From contig NZ_GL877878.1 in NCBI RefSeq assembly GCF_000194155.1, forward strand, positions 3,441,557-3,505,556: a DNA stretch of 64,000 nucleotides, in the 5' to 3' direction. This document shows positions 18,708 through 27,446 of this stretch, piece by piece (the first letter of the stretch is position 1; every line of letters begins with the position of its first letter). Origin of the DNA: Saccharopolyspora spinosa NRRL 18395. GTDB taxonomy: Bacteria > Actinomycetota > Actinomycetes > Mycobacteriales > Pseudonocardiaceae. The notes below the pieces were generated by a model that had not been told where the DNA came from, did no database searches, and was given only the letters and a program-made list of their open reading frames with translations. The position numbers and the translations under genes were made by a program.

Positions 18708-20746
18708 CGACGCTCTTCGTGGCAACCACGGGCGGTCACCTGGCCCAGCTGCACAGCCTGTCCGAGCGGATTCCCGCGGACGGCCCGGCGGTGTGGGTGA
18801 CCAGCCGCAACGAGCAGAGCACGTCGATGCTGGCGGATCGGGACGTCGTTTACGTTCCGCCGGTCGGAGGCCGCAGCGTGCCGGGAGTGCTGCGGTGCCT
18901 GCCGATCGCGCACCGGCTGTGGCGTGCCCGGGGCATCACCCGGGCCATCTCCACCGGTTCCGGCATCGCACTCGGTTTCCTGCCCTACCTGGCCGCGCGG
19001 GGCGTGGAGTGCCACTACGTTGAAAGCGCCGCGCGGGTGAACAGCCCGTCATTGACCGGCAGACTGCTCCGTTGGGTTCCCCGGGTCCGGGTCTACACCC
19101 AGTACCCGCAGGCCGCTGGCCGCGGCTGGCGCCACGGCGGCAGCCAGTTCGACGTCTACCGGGCGACGACGGCAGACCGCCCGCTGGGAGACCGGTTGCG
19201 CGTGGTGGTCACGGTCGGCGCATCGGCGTACCCATTCCGCCGGATGATCGAATCGCTGGTGCCGCTGCTCGAGCCGGAGGGTGCGCTGCACCGCGCGACG
19301 GGCCTGCCGGTCGAGGTGCTTTGGCAGACCGGTCCGGCGCCGGTGGACGACCTTCCGATCCAGACCAAGCCGTACCTGCCAATCACCCAGCTCGCGGAGG
19401 CGCTTTCGTCGGCCGACGTGGTGATCAGCCACTCCGGTACCGGATCCGTGCTGCTGGCCTTCGACGCGGGGAAGGCGCCGGTGGTGGTCACCCGGCAGCG
19501 CCGGTTCGGCGAGGCCATCGACGACCACCAGCGACAGCTCGCGACCGAACTCGGCCGCCGCGGCCTGGTACTGCACCGGGAATTCGGCCAAATCACCGTC
19601 GATGACCTGCTAGCAGCTCGGTCCACGGCGGTGGGAACGCTGCGGGAGCCACCGCCGTTCCAGCTCTCCCGAACGCCCGCGAAGGCGGCCCCGATGCGCA
19701 GCACCACACCCGAGATCGTCACCGTCGACCCGCGGAAAGACTCGCGATGGGCCGAACTCGCCGCTGGTCCGCACGGCAGCGTATTCACCTCCCAGCCGTG
19801 GCTGGAGGCGGTGTGCCAAACGTACGGCTTCACCCCTGAAGCTCGCATCGCGGTGGACGCATCGGGAGCGGTAGTCGGCGGCTTTGCCTGGGTCCGCGTG
19901 CGGGACGTCCGCGGAGAACGGCTGTGCAGCCTCCCGTTCTCCGACTGGGCGGACCCGTTCGCCCCCAACGAGGCTGTCTGGCACCAGCTCACCAACGGGG
20001 TCGTCGACCAGGGCATCCCAATTGCGTTGCGGTGTTTGCGTTCCGAAGCTCCCGTGCGGGATCCGCGGCTGCAGGAAGCCGGTCGGCTCGCCTGGCACGC
20101 GACACGGTTGGACGTTCCCCTGCCCGAACTCCACCAACGGATCTCCGCCACCGCCCGCCGCAACATAGCCGCAGCCGAGCGCAACGGCGTCCGGATCAGC
20201 GCCGACACCGGGGTGGAAGCGCTGCGGGACTTTTACCGGATGCAGGTCCGGCTGCGCAAGCACAAGTACCGAATGCTGGCCCAGCCGATGGAGTTCTTCG
20301 AGAACATCTGGGAGCAGTTCCATTCCGACGACTCGGTCGTGACCATGACAGCGCGCGTGGGCGACGAACCCGTCGCCGCTGCCGTGTTCCTGCAGTGGAA
20401 CGGCGTGCTGCACTTCAAGTTCGGTTCGTCATTGCCGGATCGGCTGCGACTGCGCCCCAACGATGCGATCTACTGGGCCGCGATCCGCTGGGCCGTGGAG
20501 CGCGGGCTGCGGCTGGTCGACTGGGGTGTTAGCGACCTCGACCAGCCAGGGCTGCTGCACTTCAAGCGGAAGTACGCCGACGACGAGAAGCAGGTCGTGG
20601 CCTTGCGCTCGCCAGGCGAGTCGTCGACTACCCGGTCCGAAGTGGACGATCTACTCGGCGCGATCACCGGTTTGCTCACCGACGAATCCGTTTCCGATGA
20701 CATCACCGGGAAAGCCGGTTCCCTGCTCTACCGCTACTTCTGCTAG
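18704..20746 (+). CDS. glycosyltransferase (Alg14/Alg13-like) fused to FemAB-like GNAT acyltransferase
   Basis: 680 aa in one uninterrupted frame, ATGA-coupled to the priming transferase. Residues 1 to about 325 form a GT-B enzyme: TTGGHLAQLHSL is the Alg14/EpsE-type N-terminal signature, ISTGSGIALGF lies in the membrane-associating half, and SSADVVISHSGTGSVLLAFD followed by DDHQRQLATEL is the GT28 C-terminal donor site of Alg13/EpsF. From about residue 331 (an internal ATG lies at 19694) a second protein begins: FemAB-like GNAT with FTSQPWLEAV, LPFSDWADPF, RKHKYRMLAQP, GDEPVAAAVFLQW and LVDWGVSDLDQPGLLHFKRKY. FemAB-type enzymes transfer aminoacyl or acyl groups to amines. The domains are usually on separate genes. 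Confidence 0.85.
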   Translation: MTTLFVATTGGHLAQLHSLSERIPADGPAVWVTSRNEQSTSMLADRDVVYVPPVGGRSVPGVLRCLPIAHRLWRARGITRAISTGSGIALGFLPYLAARGVECHYVESAARVNSPSLTGRLLRWVPRVRVYTQYPQAAGRGWRHGGSQFDVYRATTADRPLGDRLRVVVTVGASAYPFRRMIESLVPLLEPEGALHRATGLPVEVLWQTGPAPVDDLPIQTKPYLPITQLAEALSSADVVISHSGTGSVLLAFDAGKAPVVVTRQRRFGEAIDDHQRQLATELGRRGLVLHREFGQITVDDLLAARSTAVGTLREPPPFQLSRTPAKAAPMRSTTPEIVTVDPRKDSRWAELAAGPHGSVFTSQPWLEAVCQTYGFTPEARIAVDASGAVVGGFAWVRVRDVRGERLCSLPFSDWADPFAPNEAVWHQLTNGVVDQGIPIALRCLRSEAPVRDPRLQEAGRLAWHATRLDVPLPELHQRISATARRNIAAAERNGVRISADTGVEALRDFYRMQVRLRKHKYRMLAQPMEFFENIWEQFHSDDSVVTMTARVGDEPVAAAVFLQWNGVLHFKFGSSLPDRLRLRPNDAIYWAAIRWAVERGLRLVDWGVSDLDQPGLLHFKRKYADDEKQVVALRSPGESSTTRSEVDDLLGAITGLLTDESVSDDITGKAGSLLYRYFC

Positions 20747-20754
20747 GAGCCCTC

Positions 20755-22113
20755 ATGCAGCGAGATGACCGTACAACCCAGAACGCGAAGCGTGCCGTTG
20801 CATTTCCGCGCGCGGACGGATGCCGGAAAAGCCCGGAAGAAGTGATCGGAATGCCCGGTGCACGCGTTGTCATCGTAGGCCAGGGCTACGTGGGTCTTCC
20901 CGTCGCCATGCGCGCCTGCGAGGCGGGATTCGACGTCGTCGGTCTTGACGTCGCCGAGGACCGCATCGATCTGCTCCAGAGGGGCAAGTCCTTCATCGAC
21001 GACGTGGACGACGAGCGACTCGCGGCGGCTCTGGCGACGGGCCGGTACCTACCGACCACCGACCAGGCCGAGCTTTGCGGGTTCGACTTCGCTTCGGTCT
21101 GCGTTCCCACTCCACTGCACGACGGGGCGCCGGATCTGCGTTACGTGGAAGATGCCGCTCGTGCGTTGTCCACGCACATCACGCCCGGCTGCTGCGTAGT
21201 GCTCGAGTCCACGACCTATCCCGGGACCACGGAGGAAATCTTCGTGCCGATCCTGGAAACCGGCTCAGGATTGCGCGCGGGAAACGACTTTCACGTTGGT
21301 TACAGCCCGGAACGCATCGACCCGAGCAACCCGACGTGGAAGTTCCACAACACGCCCAAGATCGTGTCCGGCGTGGACCCGGAATCGTTGCGCGTCGTCC
21401 GCGACTTCTACGACCAGCTGGTGGATGTGACCGTTCCGGTGCCCGGCACTCGGGAGGCGGAGCTGACAAAACTTCTGGAGAACACCTTCCGGCACATCAA
21501 CATCGCGTTGGTCAACGAACTCGCGGTGTTCGCACACGGACTCGGGGTGGACATGTGGTCAGTCCTCGATGCGGCGGCCAGCAAACCGTTCGGGTTCATG
21601 CGCTTCTCGCCCGGGCCCGGGGTCGGCGGGCACTGCCTGCCGATCGACGCCTCCTACCTGTCCTGGCAGGTGCGGCGTTCCCTGGGACAGGAGTTCCGAT
21701 TGGTCGACGTCGCCAACGATATCAACAAACACATGCCGGACCATGTCGTCGCACGCGCCACGGAACACCTGAACCGGCGCCGCAAATCCGTGAACAGCAG
21801 CGCCGTCCTGCTGATCGGGATGACCTACAAGGCGAACTCCGGCGACGCACGGAACTCCCCATCGATGGCCGTGGCCGAGCGCCTCCACCGGCTCGGCGCC
21901 GACCTTCGCGCGGTCGACCCCCTCATCGACCCGGACGAAGTTCCGCCACACGTGCGACTGGTGGGGTTCGATGCCGACCAGATCTCCCAGTCCGATCTCA
22001 TCATCGTGCTAACCGACCACGACATGCTCGACTGGGCGCTGCTGGAGCGCTACGCCGACCGCGTGCTGGACACCCGCAACCGGCTCCGCTCTCCGCAGGT
22101 GGAACGGTTTTGA
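20755..22113 (+). CDS. UDP-N-acetylhexosamine (WecC/WbpA-like) 6-dehydrogenase
   Basis: 452 aa; ATG 20755 has AGGAG 8 nt upstream, although an internal ATG at 20851 starts just before the Rossmann motif (VVIVGQGYVGLP). The NAD domain is followed by GYSPERIDPSNPTW, the central ENTFRHINIALVNELA helix, the catalytic cysteine in GGHCLPID and the C-terminal MTYKANSGDARNSPS domain. It would oxidise a UDP-HexNAc at C6 to the uronate, matching the oxidoreductase and aminotransferase at the other end of the operon. Last gene of the plus-strand operon, 8 nt after the fusion gene. Confidence 0.9.
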   Translation: MQRDDRTTQNAKRAVAFPRADGCRKSPEEVIGMPGARVVIVGQGYVGLPVAMRACEAGFDVVGLDVAEDRIDLLQRGKSFIDDVDDERLAAALATGRYLPTTDQAELCGFDFASVCVPTPLHDGAPDLRYVEDAARALSTHITPGCCVVLESTTYPGTTEEIFVPILETGSGLRAGNDFHVGYSPERIDPSNPTWKFHNTPKIVSGVDPESLRVVRDFYDQLVDVTVPVPGTREAELTKLLENTFRHINIALVNELAVFAHGLGVDMWSVLDAAASKPFGFMRFSPGPGVGGHCLPIDASYLSWQVRRSLGQEFRLVDVANDINKHMPDHVVARATEHLNRRRKSVNSSAVLLIGMTYKANSGDARNSPSMAVAERLHRLGADLRAVDPLIDPDEVPPHVRLVGFDADQISQSDLIIVLTDHDMLDWALLERYADRVLDTRNRLRSPQVERF

Positions 22114-22324
22114 CCAACTCCGCGACACGAACGGAGCCCCCACATCCAACCGAGAAGCGGAGGTGCGGCACGCGTCTTCTTCCAGCAGCGGGCGGAGCTT
22201 GGTTTCGAGCACGTCGCGGCGCGGGGCGTCCCGGGCCAGCCGGTCACGCGCTCTCTCCAGCGCCTCCGGATCGTGATGCCCCGCGTCGGCATTGGCGCGT
22301 TTCCGCTATCGCCTCGCGGCGTGG

Positions 22325-22879
22325 TTAGCCGTTGACCTTGGACCGGAGGCCGTCCAGCACCAATTCGAGTCCCCGCTCGAAGTCGGCCGGCCCCCCGGGC
22401 GCCCGATCGATCGCGCCGGCGCTCGCAGCTTGCAGCGCCATCTGCTCCTCCACGGTGTGCCCGAAGACGAGGTGCAGGAGGGCGCGGGTGCCGACGTCGA
22501 CCAGGTCGTCGGGCAGGCCGCCGTCCCGCAGTGCTTCCTGCAACTGGCTGGCGGGCTCGCCGGCACCGAGGCCGAAGGTGTATGCCGTGACGACCACCTC
22601 GGCACCGTCCCGGTAGGCGAGCATCGCGTCCCGGAGCTCGGCGCAGACCTCGACCACGCGCCGGTCCCATTTCCGGGCCCGGCGGGATCGCCGGCCCCGG
22701 GTCAGGATTTCGTCGGCGACCGCTGCCAGCAGCGTCTGCTTGTTCGGCACGTGGTGGTAGAGCGCGCTCGGTTGCACACCGAGCTCGGCGGCCAGTCGGC
22801 GCATCGTCAGCGACTCCAGCCCGTACTCGTCGAGGACCACGATCGCGCGGTCCACGACGTCGCCCCGGTGGTAGCGCAC
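22325..22879 (-). CDS. bioQ: TetR-family repressor of the biotin operon (BioQ-like)
   Basis: 184 aa from GTG 22879, preceded by GGGAGG. The N-terminal HTH reads LTMRRLAAELGVQPSALYHHVPNK (about residues 24-47), and a TetR C-terminal domain follows. It is divergent from bioB, and two palindromes lie between the two genes. Actinobacterial BioQ proteins are TetR repressors that bind a TGAAC-N3-GTT(A/C)-type palindrome in front of bio genes, so position and operator agree. The name is inference from context. The 210 bp before the gene's end (22114-22324) hold no supported gene. Confidence 0.75.
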   Translation of the reverse strand: MRYHRGDVVDRAIVVLDEYGLESLTMRRLAAELGVQPSALYHHVPNKQTLLAAVADEILTRGRRSRRARKWDRRVVEVCAELRDAMLAYRDGAEVVVTAYTFGLGAGEPASQLQEALRDGGLPDDLVDVGTRALLHLVFGHTVEEQMALQAASAGAIDRAPGGPADFERGLELVLDGLRSKVNG

Positions 22880-22920
22880 GCGGATCCCTCCCGTTGACCG
22901 ATCTACCCACCCAGTCTAGC

Positions 22921-22950
22921 CTGAACGCTGTTCAGGTGAACACTGTTCAG
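22921..22950 (+). promoter_or_regulatory. tandem TGAAC-N3-GTTCA operators of bioB
   Basis: Two perfect palindromes, TGAACGCTGTTCA at 22922-22934 and TGAACACTGTTCA at 22937-22949, are repeated every 15 bp in the 102-bp gap between the TetR gene and bioB. They end about 32 bp before the bioB start, so they probably overlap the promoter or transcription start and let the TetR protein repress both directions. Confidence 0.8.
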
Positions 22951-22981
22951 GTTTGCTTCACCAGCCGACACCGGAGAAACG

Positions 22982-24055
22982 ATGAGCGCCACCTTCCAGC
23001 ACCTCGCCGATGCGATCCTCGCCGGGATCCCGGCCACGCCCGAAGACGCTCGCTCGGTGCTGCGCGCCGACGACGCCGAGCTGATGTCCGTCGTGGCCGC
23101 CGCCGGCCGGCTGCGCCGTGCGCACTTCGGCAACACGGTGAAGGTCAACTACCTGGTGAACCTCAAGTCGGGCCTGTGCCCGGAGAACTGCAACTACTGT
23201 TCGCAGGCGCTCGGCTCCGACGCCCCTATCCTCAAGTACTCCTGGCTGTCCAAGGACGAGACCCTCAAGCAGGCCGGTGCCGGGCTCAGGGGCGGCGCCA
23301 GCCGGGTGTGCCTGGTCTCCTCCGGCCGCGGACCGTCCACCCGGGACATCGACAAGGTCTCCGAGATGGTCGTGGCGCTGAAGGAGGAGTACCCCGACGT
23401 CGAGGTCTGCGCCTGCCTGGGCCTGCTCGCGGACGGCCAGGCCGAGCGCCTCAAGGACGCCGGGGTGGACGCCTACAACCACAACATCAACACCGCCGAG
23501 AGCAACCACGCCAACATCGTCCAGACCCACACCTACGCCGACCGGGTGGACACCGTGGAGAAGGCGAAAGGTGCGGGGATCTCCCCCTGCTCCGGCCTGA
23601 TCGCCGGCCTGGGTGAAACCGACGATCAGCTGGTCGAGGCGCTGTTCGCGCTCAGGGAGCTGGGCTCCGACTCGATCCCGGTGAACTTCCTGATGCCGTT
23701 CGACGGAACCCCGTTCGAGAACACCTGGGAACTCTCCCCCACTCGCTGCGTGAAGATCCTGGCGATGGCGCGCTTCGTCTGCCCGGACAAGGAGATCCGG
23801 ATCGCCGGCGGTCGCGAGATGCACCTGCGTTCGCTGCAGTCGGTCGCGCTGCAGGTCGCCAACTCGATCTTCCTCGGCGACTACCTCACCTCGGAGGGCC
23901 AGGACGCCAAGGCGGACCTCGAGATGATCCGGGACAACGGCTTCGTCGTCCTGGGCTCCGAAGAGGACCTCGCCCAGCAGGCCGAGCGGGCCGAGCCGAT
24001 CGATCCAGCTATCCGGCGCCGCGGCGCGGGCACCGACGTCCTCCCCAACGCCTGA
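22982..24055 (+). CDS. bioB: biotin synthase
   Basis: 357 aa with GGAG upstream of ATG 22982. The radical SAM motif [11 protein letters not shown] binds the 4Fe-4S cluster, and the second-cluster region includes [26 protein letters not shown] and [14 protein letters not shown]. It inserts sulfur into dethiobiotin. First gene of bioBAFD and directly under the palindromic operators. Length and motifs are normal. Confidence 0.97.
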   Translation: MSATFQHLADAILAGIPATPEDARSVLRADDAELMSVVAAAGRLRRAHFGNTVKVNYLVNLKSGLCPENCNYCSQALGSDAPILKYSWLSKDETLKQAGAGLRGGASRVCLVSSGRGPSTRDIDKVSEMVVALKEEYPDVEVCACLGLLADGQAERLKDAGVDAYNHNINTAESNHANIVQTHTYADRVDTVEKAKGAGISPCSGLIAGLGETDDQLVEALFALRELGSDSIPVNFLMPFDGTPFENTWELSPTRCVKILAMARFVCPDKEIRIAGGREMHLRSLQSVALQVANSIFLGDYLTSEGQDAKADLEMIRDNGFVVLGSEEDLAQQAERAEPIDPAIRRRGAGTDVLPNA

Positions 24056-24056
24056 C

Positions 24057-25316
24057 ATGACCCCGGAAGCGCTGCTCGCCTTCGACCGCGAGCACCTGTG
24101 GCACCCGTACACATCGATGACCGACCCGACGCCGACCCGTCTGGTCACCGGCGCCTCGGGCAGCCGGATCACCCTCGACGGCGTCGGCGAGGTGGTCGAC
24201 GGGATGGCGTCGTGGTGGTCGGTCATCCACGGCTACCGGCACCCCGTGCTCGACGAGGCGGTGCGCCGCCAGCTCGACCGGATGTCGCACGTGATGTTCG
24301 GCGGGCTCACCCATGAGCCTGCGGTCGAGCTGGCCCGGCGCCTGATCGACCTCACGCCCGCCGGTCTCGACCGCGTCTTCCTGGCCGACTCCGGATCGGT
24401 GAGCGTCGAGGTGGCGATGAAGATGGCGCTGCAGTACCAGCGCGGCTTCGGCCGGCCGGAACGGACCCGGTTCCTCACCGTCCGCGGCGGCTACCACGGC
24501 GACACCTTCGACTGCATGAGCGTGTGCGACCCCGACGGCGGGATGCACGCTATGTGGTCCGGCGTGCTGCCGGAGCAGGTGTTCGGCGAACGTCCGCCCC
24601 GACTCGACGGCGAGGTCGACAGTTGGGCCGCGGGCTTCCGGTCGCTCGCGGCAGAGCACGAAGACCGGCTCGCCGGGCTGATCGTGGAACCGCTCCTGCA
24701 GGGCGCCGGCGGCATGCACCCCTACCCCGCCGACTGCCTGACGGTCTTCCGCGAGGTCGCCGACGAGCACGGGCTGGTACTGGTCTTCGACGAGATCGCC
24801 ACCGGATTCGGCCGCACTGGCACACTTTTCGCCGCCGAGGCCGCCGGCGTGACGCCGGACGTGTTGTGCGTCGGCAAGGCGCTAACCGGCGGCTACCTGT
24901 CGCTGGCCGCCGCAGTCTGCACGGCGGAGGTCGCCCGTGGCCTGTCCGCCAGCGAATCCGGAGTTCTCATGCACGGCCCCACCTTCATGGGAAACCCGCT
25001 GGCCTGCGCGGTCGCCTCGGCCAGCCTTGACCTGCTGGCCAGCGGTGACTGGACGCGAGACGTGCGACGGATCAACACCGGGTTACAGGCGCTGCACGCG
25101 ATCGACGCCGTCGAGGTGCGCACCCTCGGCGCAGTCGGCGTGGTCCAGCTCGACCACGCGGTAGACGTGGTCAAGGCGACCGAAGCCGCGCTGGCCCAAG
25201 GCGTTTGGCTGCGCCCGTTCCGCGACCTGATCTACACCATGCCGCCCTACGTGTGCACCGACGATGACATCGCCGCCATCTGCGCTGGGATCACGGCAGC
25301 TGCGGAGGTCGGATGA
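24057..25316 (+). CDS. bioA: adenosylmethionine-8-amino-7-oxononanoate aminotransferase
   Basis: 419 aa, 1 nt after the bioB stop. Fold-type I aminotransferase with the BioA signatures HLWHPYTSM at the N-terminus, [29 protein letters not shown] and the PLP lysine in VGKALTGGY. Converts KAPA to DAPA with SAM as amino donor. Confidence 0.97.
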   Translation: MTPEALLAFDREHLWHPYTSMTDPTPTRLVTGASGSRITLDGVGEVVDGMASWWSVIHGYRHPVLDEAVRRQLDRMSHVMFGGLTHEPAVELARRLIDLTPAGLDRVFLADSGSVSVEVAMKMALQYQRGFGRPERTRFLTVRGGYHGDTFDCMSVCDPDGGMHAMWSGVLPEQVFGERPPRLDGEVDSWAAGFRSLAAEHEDRLAGLIVEPLLQGAGGMHPYPADCLTVFREVADEHGLVLVFDEIATGFGRTGTLFAAEAAGVTPDVLCVGKALTGGYLSLAAAVCTAEVARGLSASESGVLMHGPTFMGNPLACAVASASLDLLASGDWTRDVRRINTGLQALHAIDAVEVRTLGAVGVVQLDHAVDVVKATEAALAQGVWLRPFRDLIYTMPPYVCTDDDIAAICAGITAAAEVG

Positions 25317-26452
25317 ACACCTGGACGGAATGGTTCGCCGAACAGCGGGTCGTGCGCGAGGACTCCGGCTTGCAGCGCACGCTGCGGCCGCGGGCGGCCG
25401 ACGACGACGTCATCGACCTCGCCAACAACGACTACCTGGGGTTGAGCGGCCACCCCGAGGTACGCCGAGCGGCCGCCGATGCCGCCCTCACCTGGGGCGC
25501 CGGGGCGGGTGCCTCCCGGCTGGTGACCGGCACCACTGCGCTGCACGCCGACCTGGAGCGCGAACTCGCCGAGTTCACCGGCCGCGAGGCGGCGCTGGTC
25601 TTCTCGACCGGATACCACGCCAACCTGTCCGCAGTGACCGTGCTCGCGGACAAGCAGTCCCTGATCGTCTCCGACGCGCACGTGCACGCCTCGCTGATCG
25701 ACGCCGCGCGGCTGTCTCGCGCGGCGATCGAGGTGGTCCCGCACAACGACGTTGCCGCAGTCCGGGCAGCGTTGGCCGCAGCCGGTGGCAGGCGAGCGAT
25801 CGTGCTGACCGAGTCTGTCTTCTCCGTGCTCGGCGACGCCGCCCCGCTCGCGGACTTGGCCGCGGCCTGCGCCGACCACGACGCGCTCCTCATCGTCGAC
25901 GAGGCGCACGGGCTCGGCGTGGTCGGTGACGGCGGCCGGGGGCTGGTGCACGCCCACGGCATGGCCGACCACCCACACGTGGTGATGACCGCGACGCTGT
26001 CGAAATCGCTCGGCGCGATGGGTGGTGCGGTGCTCGGCTCCGCTGCGCTGATCGACCACCTCACCAACCGGGCCCGCCCGTTCATCTTCGACACCGGGCT
26101 GGCACCGGCTCCCACCGCCGGCGCGTTGACTTCCCTCCGCCGGCTGCGCCAGCAACCGGATTTCCCGTCACGGATCCACAAGCGTGGTGGTGAGCTGGCC
26201 GACCGACTCGGCGTGCAGCGGTCGGCGGGCGCTGTGCTCTCGGTGCCGATGCGGTCCCCGCAGGTCGCCGTCGCTGCACAGGCCGCAGCCCTGTCGGCCG
26301 GGGTCCGGGTGGGGTGCTTCCGGCCGCCGTCGGTGCCGGACGGGATCTCGCGGCTCCGAATCACCACCCACGTCGGCCTCGACGACAAGCGCTGGGCGCA
26401 CGCGGTGGACGTGCTGACCCGCGTCATCGACGACCACGGACGGCAACAATGA
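25313..26452 (+). CDS. bioF: 8-amino-7-oxononanoate synthase
   Basis: 379 aa with ATGA overlap to bioA. Alpha-oxoamine synthase motifs: [39 protein letters not shown] and the PLP lysine in [11 protein letters not shown]. Condenses pimeloyl thioester with alanine to KAPA. Confidence 0.96.
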   Translation: MNTWTEWFAEQRVVREDSGLQRTLRPRAADDDVIDLANNDYLGLSGHPEVRRAAADAALTWGAGAGASRLVTGTTALHADLERELAEFTGREAALVFSTGYHANLSAVTVLADKQSLIVSDAHVHASLIDAARLSRAAIEVVPHNDVAAVRAALAAAGGRRAIVLTESVFSVLGDAAPLADLAAACADHDALLIVDEAHGLGVVGDGGRGLVHAHGMADHPHVVMTATLSKSLGAMGGAVLGSAALIDHLTNRARPFIFDTGLAPAPTAGALTSLRRLRQQPDFPSRIHKRGGELADRLGVQRSAGAVLSVPMRSPQVAVAAQAAALSAGVRVGCFRPPSVPDGISRLRITTHVGLDDKRWAHAVDVLTRVIDDHGRQQ

Positions 26453-27210
26453 TCATCATCGTCACCGGCACCGACACCGGTGTCGGCAAGACCGTGGCCA
26501 CCGCGGCGCTCGCGGCCCGCTCCGGACCGGGAACGATCGTCGTGAAGCCCGTGCAAACCGGCATCGGCATCGGCACCGACGAACCCGACATCTCCGTCGT
26601 GGCGCGCCTGACCGGCTGCGAGGTCGCCGAGTTCACCCGGCTCGAAGACCCGCTCGCGCCGGACACGGCCGCCCGACTGCGCGGCATCGAGATCCCACCG
26701 ATCAGCGAGCACACCGCCCGCGTTCGCGAACTCGCCCGGACCCACGACACAGTGATCGTCGAGGGCGCCGGCGGCATCCTGGTCCGCCTCGACGCCGACG
26801 GAGGCACCCTGCCGGACCTCGCCGTCGAACTCGCCCGGGATCACCCGGTGCAGGTGTACGTCGTGACCCGCGTCGGACTCGGAACCCTCAACCACACCGA
26901 ACTCACCGTGAACACCCTGCGTTCACGAGGTCTGGAACCGGCGGGACTGGTGCTCGGCGCGGTGCCGAAAGCGCTCGGCCTGGCCGAGGAGTGCAACATC
27001 ACCGAGCTACCCCGCGTCACCGGAGTGCCGATCGTGGCCGCCCTCCCGGACGGCGTCGGCGGTCTCGATCCGGAGCACTTCCAGACCCAGGTCGATTCCT
27101 TCTGCGTGCGCCACAACACGCCCAAATCAGCCAAGTGCAGCCAGCTATGGTGTGCCCGCGAGATCAACGGAAACACCAACGCACGAAGCTGCTCCGTGGT
27201 CAGAACATGA
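26449..27210 (+). CDS. bioD: dethiobiotin synthetase with a foreign C-terminal tail
   Basis: 253 aa from ATG 26449, overlapping bioF. P-loop GTDTGVGKT is at the N-terminus, with KPVQTG, an ApoA-like VEGAGGILVRL and VTRVGLGTLNHTELT. Forms the ureido ring of dethiobiotin with ATP and CO2. BioD proteins are usually about 225-240 aa. The family-like part ends near GLDPEHFQTQVDSF, and the last 30 or so residues are read from DNA that, on the other strand, encodes a truncated replication-relaxation protein. The native 3' end seems replaced at an insertion or deletion junction near 27100. The catalytic core is complete. Confidence 0.92.
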   Translation: MIIIVTGTDTGVGKTVATAALAARSGPGTIVVKPVQTGIGIGTDEPDISVVARLTGCEVAEFTRLEDPLAPDTAARLRGIEIPPISEHTARVRELARTHDTVIVEGAGGILVRLDADGGTLPDLAVELARDHPVQVYVVTRVGLGTLNHTELTVNTLRSRGLEPAGLVLGAVPKALGLAEECNITELPRVTGVPIVAALPDGVGGLDPEHFQTQVDSFCVRHNTPKSAKCSQLWCAREINGNTNARSCSVVRT

Positions 27211-27350
27211 TGTTCAGCAACCAGTTCCAGCACCAGACGATCCCGAGGCATCAGCTTGGCCCACAGCGCCCCGTCTGGCTCTCCAGCCGCCGCTTTGCGG
27301 CTGCGCACCCTCGCAGCAGACGTGAAATGAGGCTGATTGTGACTAATCAC
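27100..27350 (-). pseudogene. replication-relaxation family protein, N-terminal fragment
   Basis: From GTG 27350 the minus strand reads a short basic leader, then LMPRDRLVLELVAEHHVLTTEQLRALVFP and SRAHHSWLHLADLGVL, the winged-helix N-terminus of replication-relaxation (mobile-element replication) proteins. Similarity stops near 27110, exactly where the 3' end of bioD begins on the opposite strand. The rest (about 150-250 aa) is gone. Such genes live on actinobacterial plasmids and integrative elements, so this marks an element end. Confidence 0.6.
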
Positions 27351-27446
27351 TCGGAGTCTGGTGCGGCGGTCCTTGTCCCCCGCCCTGACCTGCGGATCGC
27401 ACTCACGGCTGGCGGCTTCTCGCGGGCGTGCGGACGCACGTGATGA

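Noticed and set aside
22114-22324. Minus-strand stretch with helical look (DPEALERARDRLARDAPRRD)
   Set aside because: No start, no family, interrupted frames; may be a remnant but cannot be supported.
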